The position numbers and the translations under genes were made by a program. A stretch of 13,421 nucleotides of DNA from Planctomycetota bacterium. GTDB taxonomy: Bacteria; Planctomycetota; PUPC01; DSUN01. This document shows, piece after piece, positions 6,490 through 13,421 of this stretch; positions within the stretch are counted from its first letter, which is position 1; each line of letters opens with the position of its first letter. The DNA is taken from contig VGYW01000229.1 in NCBI GenBank assembly GCA_016872875.1, positions 1-13,421 of the forward strand, given 5' to 3'. Below the pieces are notes generated by a model that did not search any database, had not been told where the DNA came from, and saw only the letters and a list, made by a program, of their open reading frames with translations.

Positions 6490-6518
6490 ATCCTAGCACC
6501 CAGGCGGCGGCATGTCAA
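6490..6518 (-). promoter_or_regulatory. Sigma70-type promoter for the FHA-HEAT operon
   Basis: On the minus strand TTGACA (6518-6513) and TAGGAT (6495-6490) are separated by exactly 17 nt. Transcription would start near 6483, giving a leader of about 48 nt to ATG 6434. The match is close to consensus in very GC-rich DNA, which makes chance less likely. Confidence 0.8.
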
Positions 6519-6597
6519 GATGGGCAGTGAAACAGCGAGGGCGGTTGCGGTCACGCTGCGGTGCGCGCCCGCGCAAATCCGTTATTGCACCCCGGCC

Positions 6598-6741
6598 GTA
6601 ATGCCTCAGTTACGGGTGGCGGCAGTGTGTGGCGCATGTTCGTAGTGCGGGCTTCAGCCCGTCTCTTGGGCCTGCGACGGCCTAAAGGCCGCACTACAAA
6701 CTGAGAAGCCCTTCCGCCGCCACCCGTTACTGGGGCATTAC
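6598..6741. repeat. Nested inverted repeat (MITE-like) between divergent promoters
   Basis: Outer arms of 28 nt (6598-6625 and 6714-6741) are inverted copies with three mismatches, both starting with the string GTAATGCC when read inward. Inside is a second inverted repeat (6642-6697) with GTAGTGCGGGC on the left and its near-complement ending GCACTAC on the right. Similar GTAGTGCGGGCTTCAGCCCG elements are, from memory, dispersed in planctomycete-type genomes. No ORF is carried. It lies between the divergent FHA and rpoC promoters, which may be why both survive intact on its flanks. Confidence 0.75.
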
Positions 6742-6760
6742 CCCCGGCCCGGAATTTGGC

Positions 6761-6789
6761 TTGAACGCCACTGCCCGCGCCGGTATAAT
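6761..6789 (+). promoter_or_regulatory. Sigma70-type promoter for rpoC-rpsL-rpsG
   Basis: TTGAAC (6761-6766) and a perfect TATAAT (6784-6789) are spaced by 17 nt. The start point would be near 6796, leaving a ~70-nt leader before rpoC. It explains how rpoC can be expressed without rpoB upstream. Confidence 0.85.
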
Positions 6790-6865
6790 ATGTAATTCAG
6801 TCGCGCAGCCGATGGTGGCGCGCGCGCGGAGGCGAACGTTCCTGGCACTCCAGGGGTCCATAGGT

Positions 6866-9800
6866 ATGGCGACTCCTTTCTTCGAGAGCGTCAACGAAGT
6901 GGTGTCGGTGGGCATCGCGCTGGCCTCACCCGACGAAATCCGCTCCTGGTCGTACGGCGAGGTGAAGAAGCCGGAGACGATCAACTACCGGACGTACCGC
7001 GCGGAGAAGGACGGCCTTTTCTGCGAGCGGATTTTCGGCCCGGAGCGCGACTGGGAGTGCTTCTGCGGCAAGTACAAGGGGATGAAGCACAAGGGGATCA
7101 TCTGCGACCGCTGCGGGGTGAAGGTGACTCACAGCCGCGAGCGGCGCAAGCGGATGGGCCACATCAACCTCGCCGCACCCGTCGCGCACATCTGGTTCTT
7201 CAAGTCCATGCCCTCCCGCATGGGCAATCTTCTGGCGATGAAGGTGAGCTCGCTCGAGAAGATCATCTACTTCCAGGAATACGTGGTGATCGAGCCTGGC
7301 GGGGCGGCGGTGGAGGGAGCCCAGGAGAAGCAGCTCATCGGGGAGGACGAGTATCAGCGGCTGAAGGCGAAGTACGAGGATTTCCAGGCGGACATGGGCG
7401 CGGAGGCGGTGCGGACGCTGCTGCGGAAGCTGGACCTCGACACGCTGTCGAAGGAGCTGCGGGCGGAGCTGGCGGAGACGTCGTCGCAGCAGCGGCGCAA
7501 GGAGATCGTGAAGCGGCTGAAGGTCGTGGAGGCGATCCGCGACTCCAACAACAAGCCCGAGTGGATGATCCTGGACGTCGTCCCGGTGATTCCGCCGGAC
7601 CTGCGCCCGCTGGTGCTGCTTGAGAGCGGGAACTTCGCGACGAGCGACCTCAACGACCTCTACCGCCGCGTGATCAACCGGAACAACCGGCTGAAGAAGC
7701 TGCTGGACCTCCACGCCCCCGAGGTGATCATCCGCAACGAGAAGCGCATGCTCCAGCAGAGCGTGGATGCGCTCTTCGACAACGAGCGGTGCAAGCATCC
7801 GGTGCTGGGGTCGAGCAACCGGCCGCTGAAGTCGCTCACGGACATGATCAAGGGGAAGCCGGGGCGGTTCAGGGAGAACCTGCTTGGGAAGCGGGTGGAC
7901 TATTCGGGGCGCTCGGTCATCGTGGTTGGGCCGGAGCTGCGGCTCCACCAGTGCGGCCTGCCCAAGAAGATCGCCCTGGAGCTCTTCCAGCCGTTCATCA
8001 TCAGGCGGCTGAAAGAGGCGGGGCTGGTTGACACGATCAAGAGCGCCAAGCGGATGCTGGAGCGGAAGGACGAGGAGGTGTGGGACATCCTCGACGAGGT
8101 GATCCGCGAGCACCCGGTGCTGCTGAACCGCGCGCCCACGCTGCACAGGATGGGCATCCAGGCCTTCGAGCCGATCCTGATCGAGGGGAACGCCATCCAG
8201 ATACATCCGCTGGTCTGCGAGGCGTTCAACGCGGACTTCGACGGGGACCAGATGGCGGTGCACCTGCCGCTCTCCATCGAGGCGCAGACCGAGGCCTCAG
8301 TCCTGATGATGAGCACGAACAACGTCTTCAGCCCCGCCGACGGGCGGCCGATCATCACGCCGTCGCTCGACATCGTGCTGGGGTGCTACTACCTGACCTG
8401 TTCGCGTCCCGACCCGACGCCCGACGAGCAGGTGAAGCGGTTCGGGAGCACGGAGGAGGTGCTGGTGGCCCTGGGCTACGACGCCTTGCGCTACCACACG
8501 CGCATCTACTGCCGCCTCCAGGGCTACACCACCATCGTGGACCAGCACGGGCAGGCCGCGAAGTACAAGGGCGAGTACGTGCTCACCACGGCGGGGAGGG
8601 TGTACTTCAACAGCATGCTGCCGGGGGACCTGCCGTTCTACAACGCCTCGCTGAACAAGGGGCGGCTGAACGACATCATATCGGACTGCCACCGCATCCT
8701 GGGGCGCGGGCCGACCCTCGAGCTGCTCGACACGATCAAGGAGCTTGGGTTCAAGCACGCCACGCTGGCGGGCCTCTCGATCTCGAGCCGCGACCTGCGC
8801 ATGCCGCCCAAGAAGGCCGACATCATCGCCAAGGCCGAGAAGGAGGTCGAGCAGATAGACCGCCGCTACCGCAGCGGCGTGATCACGGACGGCGAGCGCT
8901 ACAACCTCATCATCGAGCGCTGGACCCACGCCAAGGACCGCGTGACTGAGGAGCTCATGACCGAGCTCAAGGGCGACACCCTGGAGGGCCGCGCCTACCT
9001 CAACCCCATCTGGGCCATGTTCGAGTCGGGCGCGCGCGGCAACGCTGTCCAGATCACCCAGCTCGCCGGCATGCGCGGCCTCATGGCCAAGCCCTCCGGC
9101 AAGATCATCGAGACCCCCATCAAGAGCAACTTCCGCGAGGGGCTGCCGGTGCTCGAGTACTTCAGCTCGACCCACGGCGGGCGCAAGGGCCTCGCCGACA
9201 CGGCCCTCAAGACCGCCGAGAGCGGCTACCTCACGCGCAAGCTCGCCGACGTCGCCCAGAACGTCGTCGTGACCATGCTCGACTGCGGCACGGTGGCGGG
9301 GGTCACGAAGACGGTCATCTACAAGGGCGACAAGGTGGACATCCCGATCGGGGAGCTCCTCTACGGGCGGGTGTCCCTCGAGAACGTCGTGGACCGCCGC
9401 AGCAGCGAGACGGTCGTCCGCGAGGGCGACCTGATCACGGAGGAGATGGCGCAGCGGGTGGAGGAGCTGGGCTACACGAGCCTGCGGGTGCGCTCGCCCA
9501 TGATGTGCGAGGCGCCGCACGGCGTGTGCGCCAAGTGCTACGGCATGGACCTCTCGACGGGGGAGCTGGCGGAGGAGGGGCTTGCGGTGGGCATCATCGG
9601 CGCGCAGTCCATCGGCGAGCCCGGCACGCAGCTCACGATGCGGACGTTCCACTACGGCGGCACCGCGGCCACCGGCTTCGCCGCCCCGGAAATCCGCGCC
9701 GACGCCAAGGGCCGCATCCGCTTCTTCAACCTCAAGACCATCACCACCCGCGCGGGCGACGTGCTGGCCATGAACCCCAACGGCGCGCTCGTGCTCGAGG

Positions 9801-11029
9801 ACGAGGCGGGCAACGAGCTGCGCCGCTACGAGGTCAAGCTCGGCGCCACCATCAAGGTCAAGGACGAACAGCAGGTCCCCCCACGAACCCTCCTCGCCAC
9901 CTGGGAGCCGCACTTCACCCCAGTCCTCAGCGAGATGGGCGGCTTCGTCCGCTACGAGGACATCGTGGAGGGCGAGACCGCCCGCGAGGAGATTGACCAG
10001 CACGGCTCGCGCCGCCGCATCGTCATCGAACACAAGGGCGACCTCCACCCCCAGATCGCCATCGTGGACAGGGACGGCCACACCCTCGGCCTCTACTCCA
10101 TCCCGGAGAAGGCACACATCACCGTCGAAGAAGGCCAGGAAGTCTTCCCAGGCGACATCCTCGCCCGAACCCCACGCGAAATCCAGCGCGTCCAGGACAT
10201 CACGGGCGGCCTCCCACGCGTCACCGAGCTCTTCGAGGCCCGCAAGCCAAAAGACCCCGCCATCATCTCCGAAATCTCCGGCCGCGTCACCCTCGGCGAG
10301 CGCAAGCGCGGCAAGCGCATCATCAACGTCACCAACGAGGACACCGGCGACACCGTCGCCCACCTCGTCCCACACGGCAAGCACCTCACCGTCCACAACG
10401 GCGACTACGTCCGCGCCGGCGACCGCCTCGTGGACGGCCCGCTCGTCCCCCAGGACATCTTGCGCATCCGCGGCATCGAGGCCCTCCAGGACTACCTCCT
10501 CCGCGAAATCCAGAGCGTCTACCGCTCCCAGAACGAAATCATTGACGATAAGCACATCGCCATCATCGTGTCCCAGATGCTCCGAAAGGTCAAGGTCGGC
10601 GACGACGTGGGCGACACCACGCTGCTGCCAGGGAGCATCGTGGACAGGTTCCGCTACCGCCACGAGAACGAGCGGGTCATCGCCCGCGGCGGCAAGCCGG
10701 CCACCGCCCAGCCCCTCCTCCTCGGCGTCACCAAGGCCGCGCTCCAGAGCGAGAGCTTCATCTCCGCCGCCTCCTTCCAGGAAACCACCAAGGTCCTCAC
10801 CGAGGCCGCCCTCGCCGGCCGCACCGACTACCTCCGCGGCCTGAAGGAGAACGTCATCCTCGGCCACGTCATCCCCGCCGGCACCGGCTTCCCGCGGCAC
10901 TACGTCTCCGCCATCGAGAAGAAGCAGCTCGCCGCCCCCCAGGAGCCGCCCGCCTCCGGCGCCGGCCCCTCGGGCGACAAGCCCCCCGCCGCAGGCGGCG
11001 CCGAGACCCCGGCCGAAACCACCGGCTGA
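6866..11029 (+). CDS. rpoC: DNA-directed RNA polymerase subunit beta'
   Basis: Largest subunit of the core RNA polymerase, carrying the catalytic magnesium site. The product is 1,387 residues, a usual bacterial length. Seen are the N-terminal zinc-binding site (C65, C67, C80, C83), the catalytic NADFDGDQM (D457, D459, D461), the second zinc site (C807, C881, C888, C891) and the trigger-loop stretch [17 protein letters not shown] use ATG 6866 because the [22 protein letters not shown] beginning is family-like and AGGGG stands 9 nt upstream; a longer frame from 6761 would start inside the promoter. rpsL follows after 16 nt. Instead of rpoB, the upstream neighbours are divergent minus-strand genes. 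Third codon positions switch between G-ending and C-ending blocks along the gene. The C-terminal ~25 residues are a Pro/Ala-rich tail. Confidence 0.98.
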   Translation: MATPFFESVNEVVSVGIALASPDEIRSWSYGEVKKPETINYRTYRAEKDGLFCERIFGPERDWECFCGKYKGMKHKGIICDRCGVKVTHSRERRKRMGHINLAAPVAHIWFFKSMPSRMGNLLAMKVSSLEKIIYFQEYVVIEPGGAAVEGAQEKQLIGEDEYQRLKAKYEDFQADMGAEAVRTLLRKLDLDTLSKELRAELAETSSQQRRKEIVKRLKVVEAIRDSNNKPEWMILDVVPVIPPDLRPLVLLESGNFATSDLNDLYRRVINRNNRLKKLLDLHAPEVIIRNEKRMLQQSVDALFDNERCKHPVLGSSNRPLKSLTDMIKGKPGRFRENLLGKRVDYSGRSVIVVGPELRLHQCGLPKKIALELFQPFIIRRLKEAGLVDTIKSAKRMLERKDEEVWDILDEVIREHPVLLNRAPTLHRMGIQAFEPILIEGNAIQIHPLVCEAFNADFDGDQMAVHLPLSIEAQTEASVLMMSTNNVFSPADGRPIITPSLDIVLGCYYLTCSRPDPTPDEQVKRFGSTEEVLVALGYDALRYHTRIYCRLQGYTTIVDQHGQAAKYKGEYVLTTAGRVYFNSMLPGDLPFYNASLNKGRLNDIISDCHRILGRGPTLELLDTIKELGFKHATLAGLSISSRDLRMPPKKADIIAKAEKEVEQIDRRYRSGVITDGERYNLIIERWTHAKDRVTEELMTELKGDTLEGRAYLNPIWAMFESGARGNAVQITQLAGMRGLMAKPSGKIIETPIKSNFREGLPVLEYFSSTHGGRKGLADTALKTAESGYLTRKLADVAQNVVVTMLDCGTVAGVTKTVIYKGDKVDIPIGELLYGRVSLENVVDRRSSETVVREGDLITEEMAQRVEELGYTSLRVRSPMMCEAPHGVCAKCYGMDLSTGELAEEGLAVGIIGAQSIGEPGTQLTMRTFHYGGTAATGFAAPEIRADAKGRIRFFNLKTITTRAGDVLAMNPNGALVLEDEAGNELRRYEVKLGATIKVKDEQQVPPRTLLATWEPHFTPVLSEMGGFVRYEDIVEGETAREEIDQHGSRRRIVIEHKGDLHPQIAIVDRDGHTLGLYSIPEKAHITVEEGQEVFPGDILARTPREIQRVQDITGGLPRVTELFEARKPKDPAIISEISGRVTLGERKRGKRIINVTNEDTGDTVAHLVPHGKHLTVHNGDYVRAGDRLVDGPLVPQDILRIRGIEALQDYLLREIQSVYRSQNEIIDDKHIAIIVSQMLRKVKVGDDVGDTTLLPGSIVDRFRYRHENERVIARGGKPATAQPLLLGVTKAALQSESFISAASFQETTKVLTEAALAGRTDYLRGLKENVILGHVIPAGTGFPRHYVSAIEKKQLAAPQEPPASGAGPSGDKPPAAGGAETPAETTG

Positions 11030-11045
11030 CCAGAAAGGAACCCCC

Positions 11046-11417
11046 ATGCCGACCATCCAGCAGCTCATCCGCCTCGGCCGCCAGCCCGTCCGGCGCAAGA
11101 GCAAGCGCCCCGACCTGGAGGGCTGCCCCCAGAAGCGCGGCGTCTGCCTCCAGGTCACCACCCGCACCCCCAAGAAGCCCAACTCCGCCCTCCGAAAGAT
11201 CGCCCGCGTCCGCCTCTCCAACGGACGCGAGATCACCGCCTACATCCCCGGCGAAGGCCACAACCTCCACGAACACTCCATCGTCCTCGTCCGCGGCGGC
11301 CGCGTCCGCGACCTCCCAGGCGTCCGTTACCACATCATCCGCGGCCCCCTCGACGCCTCCGGCGTCAAGGAGCGCAAGCGCTCCCGCTCCAAATACGGCT
11401 GCAAGCTCCCAAAGTAG
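11046..11417 (+). CDS. rpsL: 30S ribosomal protein S12
   Basis: Small-subunit protein at the decoding centre. The 123 residues align without gaps with E. coli S12 through at least residue 100 (from memory), including CPQKRGVC (27-34) and [10 protein letters not shown] (41-50). K43 is kept, as is D89, the site of methylthiolation in E. coli. At position 88, where E. coli has Lys (RVKDLPG), this protein has Arg (RVRDLPG), codon CGC at 11307-11309; K88R is a known streptomycin-resistance change in other species. AAAGGAA lies 5 nt before the ATG. It is the second gene of the rpoC-rpsL-rpsG unit, and almost every codon ends in C, as in the last part of rpoC. Confidence 0.98.
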   Translation: MPTIQQLIRLGRQPVRRKSKRPDLEGCPQKRGVCLQVTTRTPKKPNSALRKIARVRLSNGREITAYIPGEGHNLHEHSIVLVRGGRVRDLPGVRYHIIRGPLDASGVKERKRSRSKYGCKLPK

Positions 11418-11433
11418 GAAATGTTGCATGAAT

Positions 11434-11511
11434 GGATGGGTGGATGATTGGATGAATGTCCGACACCCATCCACCCATCCACCCATCCACCCATCCAATC
11501 ATCCAATCACC
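11434..11511. repeat. Octanucleotide tandem repeat with hairpin potential
   Basis: Four exact units of ACCCATCC (11465-11496) are followed by AATCATCC and a partial unit. Upstream, 11434-11455 carries the complementary pattern. TGGATGATTGGATG (11441-11454) pairs perfectly with 11492-11505, while GGATGGGTGGATG (11434-11446) pairs perfectly with 11468-11480, so two competing stems are possible. It sits between rpsL and rpsG and ends just before the rpsG ribosome binding site. Confidence 0.85.
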
Positions 11512-11522
11512 GGAGTAACTGA

Positions 11523-11996
11523 ATGGCCAAGAAGTTCGAGTCCACCGAACGCTTCCTCGAGCCCGACCCGAAGTATCGCAGCAAGCTGGTCTCGAAGTTC
11601 ATCAACTGCATCATGAAGCGGGGCAAGAAGAGCACGGCCGAGCGCATCTTCTACGGCGCCGCCCGCCTCATCGAGGAGCGCAACCAGGGAGTCGAGTTCC
11701 TCAAGTTCTTCGAGACCGCCGTCGCCAACATCAAGCCCGCAGTCGAGGTCCGCTCGCGCCGCGTCGGCGGCGCAAACTACCAGGTCCCCGTCCCCGTCAG
11801 CTCCAAGCGCCAGCTCGCCCTCGCCATCCGCTGGATACTCGACGGCGTGCGTGGCCGCAAGGGCAAGCCCACCCACATCCGCCTCGCCGACGAGCTCTCC
11901 GACGCCTTCAAGCACGAGGGCCACGCCGCCACCCAGCGCGAGAACACCCACCGCATGGCCGAGGCCAACAAGGCCTTCGCCCACTACGCCTGGTAG
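11523..11996 (+). CDS. rpsG: 30S ribosomal protein S7
   Basis: Primary 16S rRNA-binding protein that nucleates the head of the small subunit and lines the E site. The 157 residues match the bacterial family length. Recognisable stretches include KLVSKFINCIMKRGKKSTAE (27-46 or so), VEVRSRRVGGANYQVPV and the C-terminal ENTHRMAEANKAFAHYAW. GGAG stands 7 nt before ATG 11523. It ends the rpoC-rpsL-rpsG run; fusA and tuf, often next in this cluster, do not follow. The 106-nt gap to rpsL holds an octanucleotide repeat. In E. coli S7 is an autoregulator of its operon; no such site can be claimed here. Confidence 0.98.
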   Translation: MAKKFESTERFLEPDPKYRSKLVSKFINCIMKRGKKSTAERIFYGAARLIEERNQGVEFLKFFETAVANIKPAVEVRSRRVGGANYQVPVPVSSKRQLALAIRWILDGVRGRKGKPTHIRLADELSDAFKHEGHAATQRENTHRMAEANKAFAHYAW

Positions 11997-12331
11997 CCCG
12001 AGAACGGTGCCAGGTGTTGGGGTACAGAGAAGAACTGGCCCGCGAAACCTTGGCCCGAGGCCCCCGAGGGCACGCGAAACAACGCGAAACCCGAGACGCG
12101 AAACGCGAAACCCAGATTCCCGCCACTGATTGCACGGATGGGCACGCATACCGGCCTTGCGGCCCGATCACTCGCCGCTGCCCGCAGTCACCGACACAGC
12201 AACCGAGAGCATGCCCTGCAAGGAACTCTCTTTCCGCACCTGGTCATGAGGGAATCTGCCCAGTTCCGTCTGAAGCATGACAAGCCGGGCTCCCTGCGTC
12301 CCATGCCCCAGGGCGCGACTCGCTTCCGCGG
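11997..12331. other. Gene-free stretch after rpsG
   Basis: No supportable gene. It contains the CGCGAAA heptamer tract (12041-12117) and a GC-rich stem (GCCCGAGG/CCCCGAGGGC near 12053-12070) without a T-run, so no clear rho-independent terminator for the rpoC operon. Confidence 0.5.
12041..12117. repeat. Heptanucleotide repeat tract, CGCGAAA
   Basis: CGCGAAA occurs at 12041, 12073, 12083, 12097 and 12104. From 12083 to 12117 the sequence reads as five contiguous 7-nt units: CGCGAAA, CCCGAGA, CGCGAAA, CGCGAAA, CCCAGAT. Unit length and the GAAA/GAGA pattern resemble the tract at 5384-5411. Confidence 0.8.
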
Positions 12332-12360
12332 TTGAAAGCTCTCGATGTCCCGTGTAGAAT
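12332..12360 (+). promoter_or_regulatory. Sigma70-type promoter for the DUF433 antitoxin gene
   Basis: TTGAAA (12332-12337) and TAGAAT (12355-12360) are spaced by exactly 17 nt, about 37 nt before the first start codon. Nearly consensus, so the module probably still fires. Confidence 0.8.
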
Positions 12361-12396
12361 GCTTACCGGAGCGGCCGCGGCGCAGGAGGCACGAGA

Positions 12397-12639
12397 GTGA
12401 GGAAGCCGATGCCTAACAGGACTGGCCACATCGTTGTGGATCCGAAGGTCCTGGGTGGAAAGCCCGTCATCGAGGGCACGCGCGTCCCCGTGGAGATCAT
12501 CGTCGGCTCGCTCGCGGCCACGATGAGCGTGGCGGACGTGTGCGAGCAGTACCGACTCACCCCCGCGCAGGTCAAGGCGGCCCTCGCCTACGCCGCCGAA
12601 TCCCTCGCCGAAGAGCGAATCTATGCGCTGGCTCATTGA
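12397..12639 (+). CDS. DUF433-family antitoxin
   Basis: An 80-residue protein of the DUF433 family, small helix-turn-helix-like proteins that pair with DUF5615 (PIN-like) toxins. The signature is visible: GHIVVDPKVLGGKPVIEGTR at about residues 10-29, VPVEIIVGSLA, then SVADVCEQYRLTPAQVKAAL as the likely helix-turn-helix. The GTG at 12397 has AGGAGG 7 nt upstream, the best site; ATG 12409 has AGGA 5 nt upstream and would remove four residues. It overlaps the toxin start by 17 nt, as in coupled toxin-antitoxin pairs. Its presumed role is to neutralise the toxin and repress the promoter at 12332; with the toxin broken it may now be an orphan. Confidence 0.88.
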   Translation: MRKPMPNRTGHIVVDPKVLGGKPVIEGTRVPVEIIVGSLAATMSVADVCEQYRLTPAQVKAALAYAAESLAEERIYALAH

Positions 12640-12756
12640 CGAGGGCGTGCCAAAGGCCGTCGTGGAATGGTTTGCCGGCCGAGGCGACGACGCGCTGGAC
12701 GTCGCCGCGTCGGACCTGCGCGGCAGCCCCGACGTTCGCCTCTGGCGCCTGGTGTA
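12623..12756 (+). pseudogene. DUF5615-type (PIN-like) toxin, truncated
   Basis: The frame starts at ATG 12623 inside the antitoxin gene and reads MRWLIDEGVPKAVVEWFAGR, then GDDALDVAASDLRGSPDVRLWRL. This matches the N-terminal part of DUF5615 proteins, with D6 as the first acidic residue of a PIN/Mut7-C-like fold. Family members run about 110 residues and continue into a strand with a second acidic region (of the type VLVTxDxDF). Here homology stops at about residue 44, exactly where the inverted-repeat element begins. The frame stays open to 12937 but its last ~60 residues are element and flanking sequence. The remaining toxin domain is absent, so activity is unlikely. Confidence 0.75.
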
Positions 12757-12849
12757 TTTTTCCAAACAAACAAAACAAAAACGGGGTCGGGCGGGCGGGG
12801 AAGCCCCCGCCCTAGCCCGCCCCCGTTTTGTTTTGTTGATTGGAAAAAA
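12757..12849. repeat. 93-bp inverted-repeat element in the toxin gene
   Basis: TTTTTCCAA opens the left arm and TTGGAAAAAA closes the right. Both arms continue as CAAACAAAAC-like A-rich sequence and then GGGG.CGGGC, with a few single-base differences. The centre GGGCGGGG/CCCCGCCC forms a tight stem. It looks like a small palindromic insertion that cut the toxin gene. Because a GC stem is followed by T-rich DNA on both strands, it could also act as a two-way terminator. No clear target-site duplication is seen. Confidence 0.7.
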
Positions 12850-12906
12850 CGCTGTCGCGTCACATTTGCCCCCTCCCGTCTCGCAAGGTGGCACGCTGTT
12901 TGCGTT

Positions 12907-12922
12907 GTTGCCAATCGGCAAC
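12907..12922. terminator. Weak hairpin followed by ATTTT
   Basis: GTTGCC and GGCAAC form a 6-bp stem with an AATC loop, followed by ATTTT. It would be a weak intrinsic terminator for the toxin-antitoxin transcript at best. Confidence 0.3.
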
Positions 12923-12937
12923 ATTTTCGGCCTCTAG

Positions 12938-13421
12938 TGTCACCAGAGTCGCCAGTGTGTGCACCTCTGTTGTAGCCCCCTAGCCCGCCCTCTGTCGGGG
13001 CTGATTCGCCCCTCTCCCACCCGGGTGCAACTCACGCCGCCACGGCTGACCGCCCGCTCCGCTTGCCGCTCCGCTAGGCCACCCCCCATCGCAAGGTGTG
13101 GTGCATCGATGGTGTGGCAGGTTGAAGCTCTGCCACGGATGAAGGTCGGGGGCGGGTCGCCAGGGTGGGGGCCTGCGCCCGCTCGCCCCTTCTGCCAGGG
13201 GCTCGCTAGGCAAGGGGGTGCGGCAAGGCAGCGAGGTGCCGCACTCCGGCCGGGCGCAGGCCGCAGGGGTTGTCTTGGCCGCTCCGCTTCCTGCTGCCGC
13301 CCACCTTGTAGCGTCAGTGCTGCGACGGGGCTGCCCGCCGCCTGCCCGACGCGGCTCGCGGCGGGGGGGGCGGGAGGGGGGGCGGGCAGACGGGCCACAG
13401 GGGGTATGGGGGGCTGACGCT
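12938..13421. other. Gene-free GC-rich end of window
   Basis: The reading frames here are low in recognisable content and overlap one another on both strands; I support none. At 13363-13386 there is a G-rich string of four G-runs (8, 3, 7 and 3 G) with single-base loops, able to form a G-quadruplex. No tRNA, rRNA or known structured RNA was recognised. Confidence 0.45.

Noticed and set aside
6761..6865. Longer rpoC start at 6761
   Set aside because: These codons overlap the -35 and -10 boxes and do not match the RpoC N-terminus.
8297..11236. 979-codon open frame on the minus strand
   Set aside because: It is antisense to rpoC and rpsL, whose identity is certain; the protein is a low-complexity shadow.
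12938..13421. RNase P, tmRNA or other structured RNA in the right end
   Set aside because: I looked for conserved strings of these RNAs and found none; the region is simply GC-rich.

Overview
The window looks like a piece of a GC-rich chromosome from an uncultured bacterium, most likely Planctomycetota or a related lineage. I infer this from the RpoC, S12 and S7 sequences, the very high GC, the signal-peptide plus HEAT and FHA proteins, and intergenic gaps full of small palindromic and tandem repeats. The lineage call rests on recognition by eye, not on a search.

Left part (1-2866). This is a compact, apparently undescribed or unassigned type V CRISPR locus. A minus-strand gene (703-2739) encodes a Cas12-type effector of about 678 residues. 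It has all three RuvC acidic residues and an intact four-cysteine ribbon, and several segments recall Cas12b although it is little more than half that size. Downstream in the same direction are a candidate tracrRNA region with a 21-nt inverted, degenerate copy of the repeat (480-500), and then a three-repeat, two-spacer mini-array (211-378). No cas1, cas2 or cas4 is in the window. Upstream of the effector lie a REP-like palindrome and a 5'-truncated ORF that faintly resembles DUF6602 proteins.

Middle part (3418-6518). A two-gene minus-strand operon has its own consensus-like promoter. An FHA-domain protein with a long Pro/Ala-rich tail overlaps by 4 nt an exported HEAT-repeat protein. The first codons of the second gene are made of two heptanucleotide tandem repeats.

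Right-centre part (6761-11996). rpoC, rpsL and rpsG run on the plus strand from a strong sigma70-type promoter. rpoB is not upstream, so the usual rpoBC linkage is broken. S12 carries Arg at position 88, where E. coli has Lys. The rpsL-rpsG gap holds an octanucleotide repeat able to form alternative hairpins.

Right part (12332-13421). A promoter drives a DUF433 antitoxin gene overlapping a DUF5615-type toxin gene. The toxin gene is cut short by a 93-bp inverted-repeat element. The last ~480 bases hold no gene that I can support.

The most interesting signal is the 211-2739 CRISPR locus: mini-array, anti-repeat and small Cas12b-like effector together. Its completeness (promoters, adaptation genes, exact tracrRNA ends) cannot be settled from this window.
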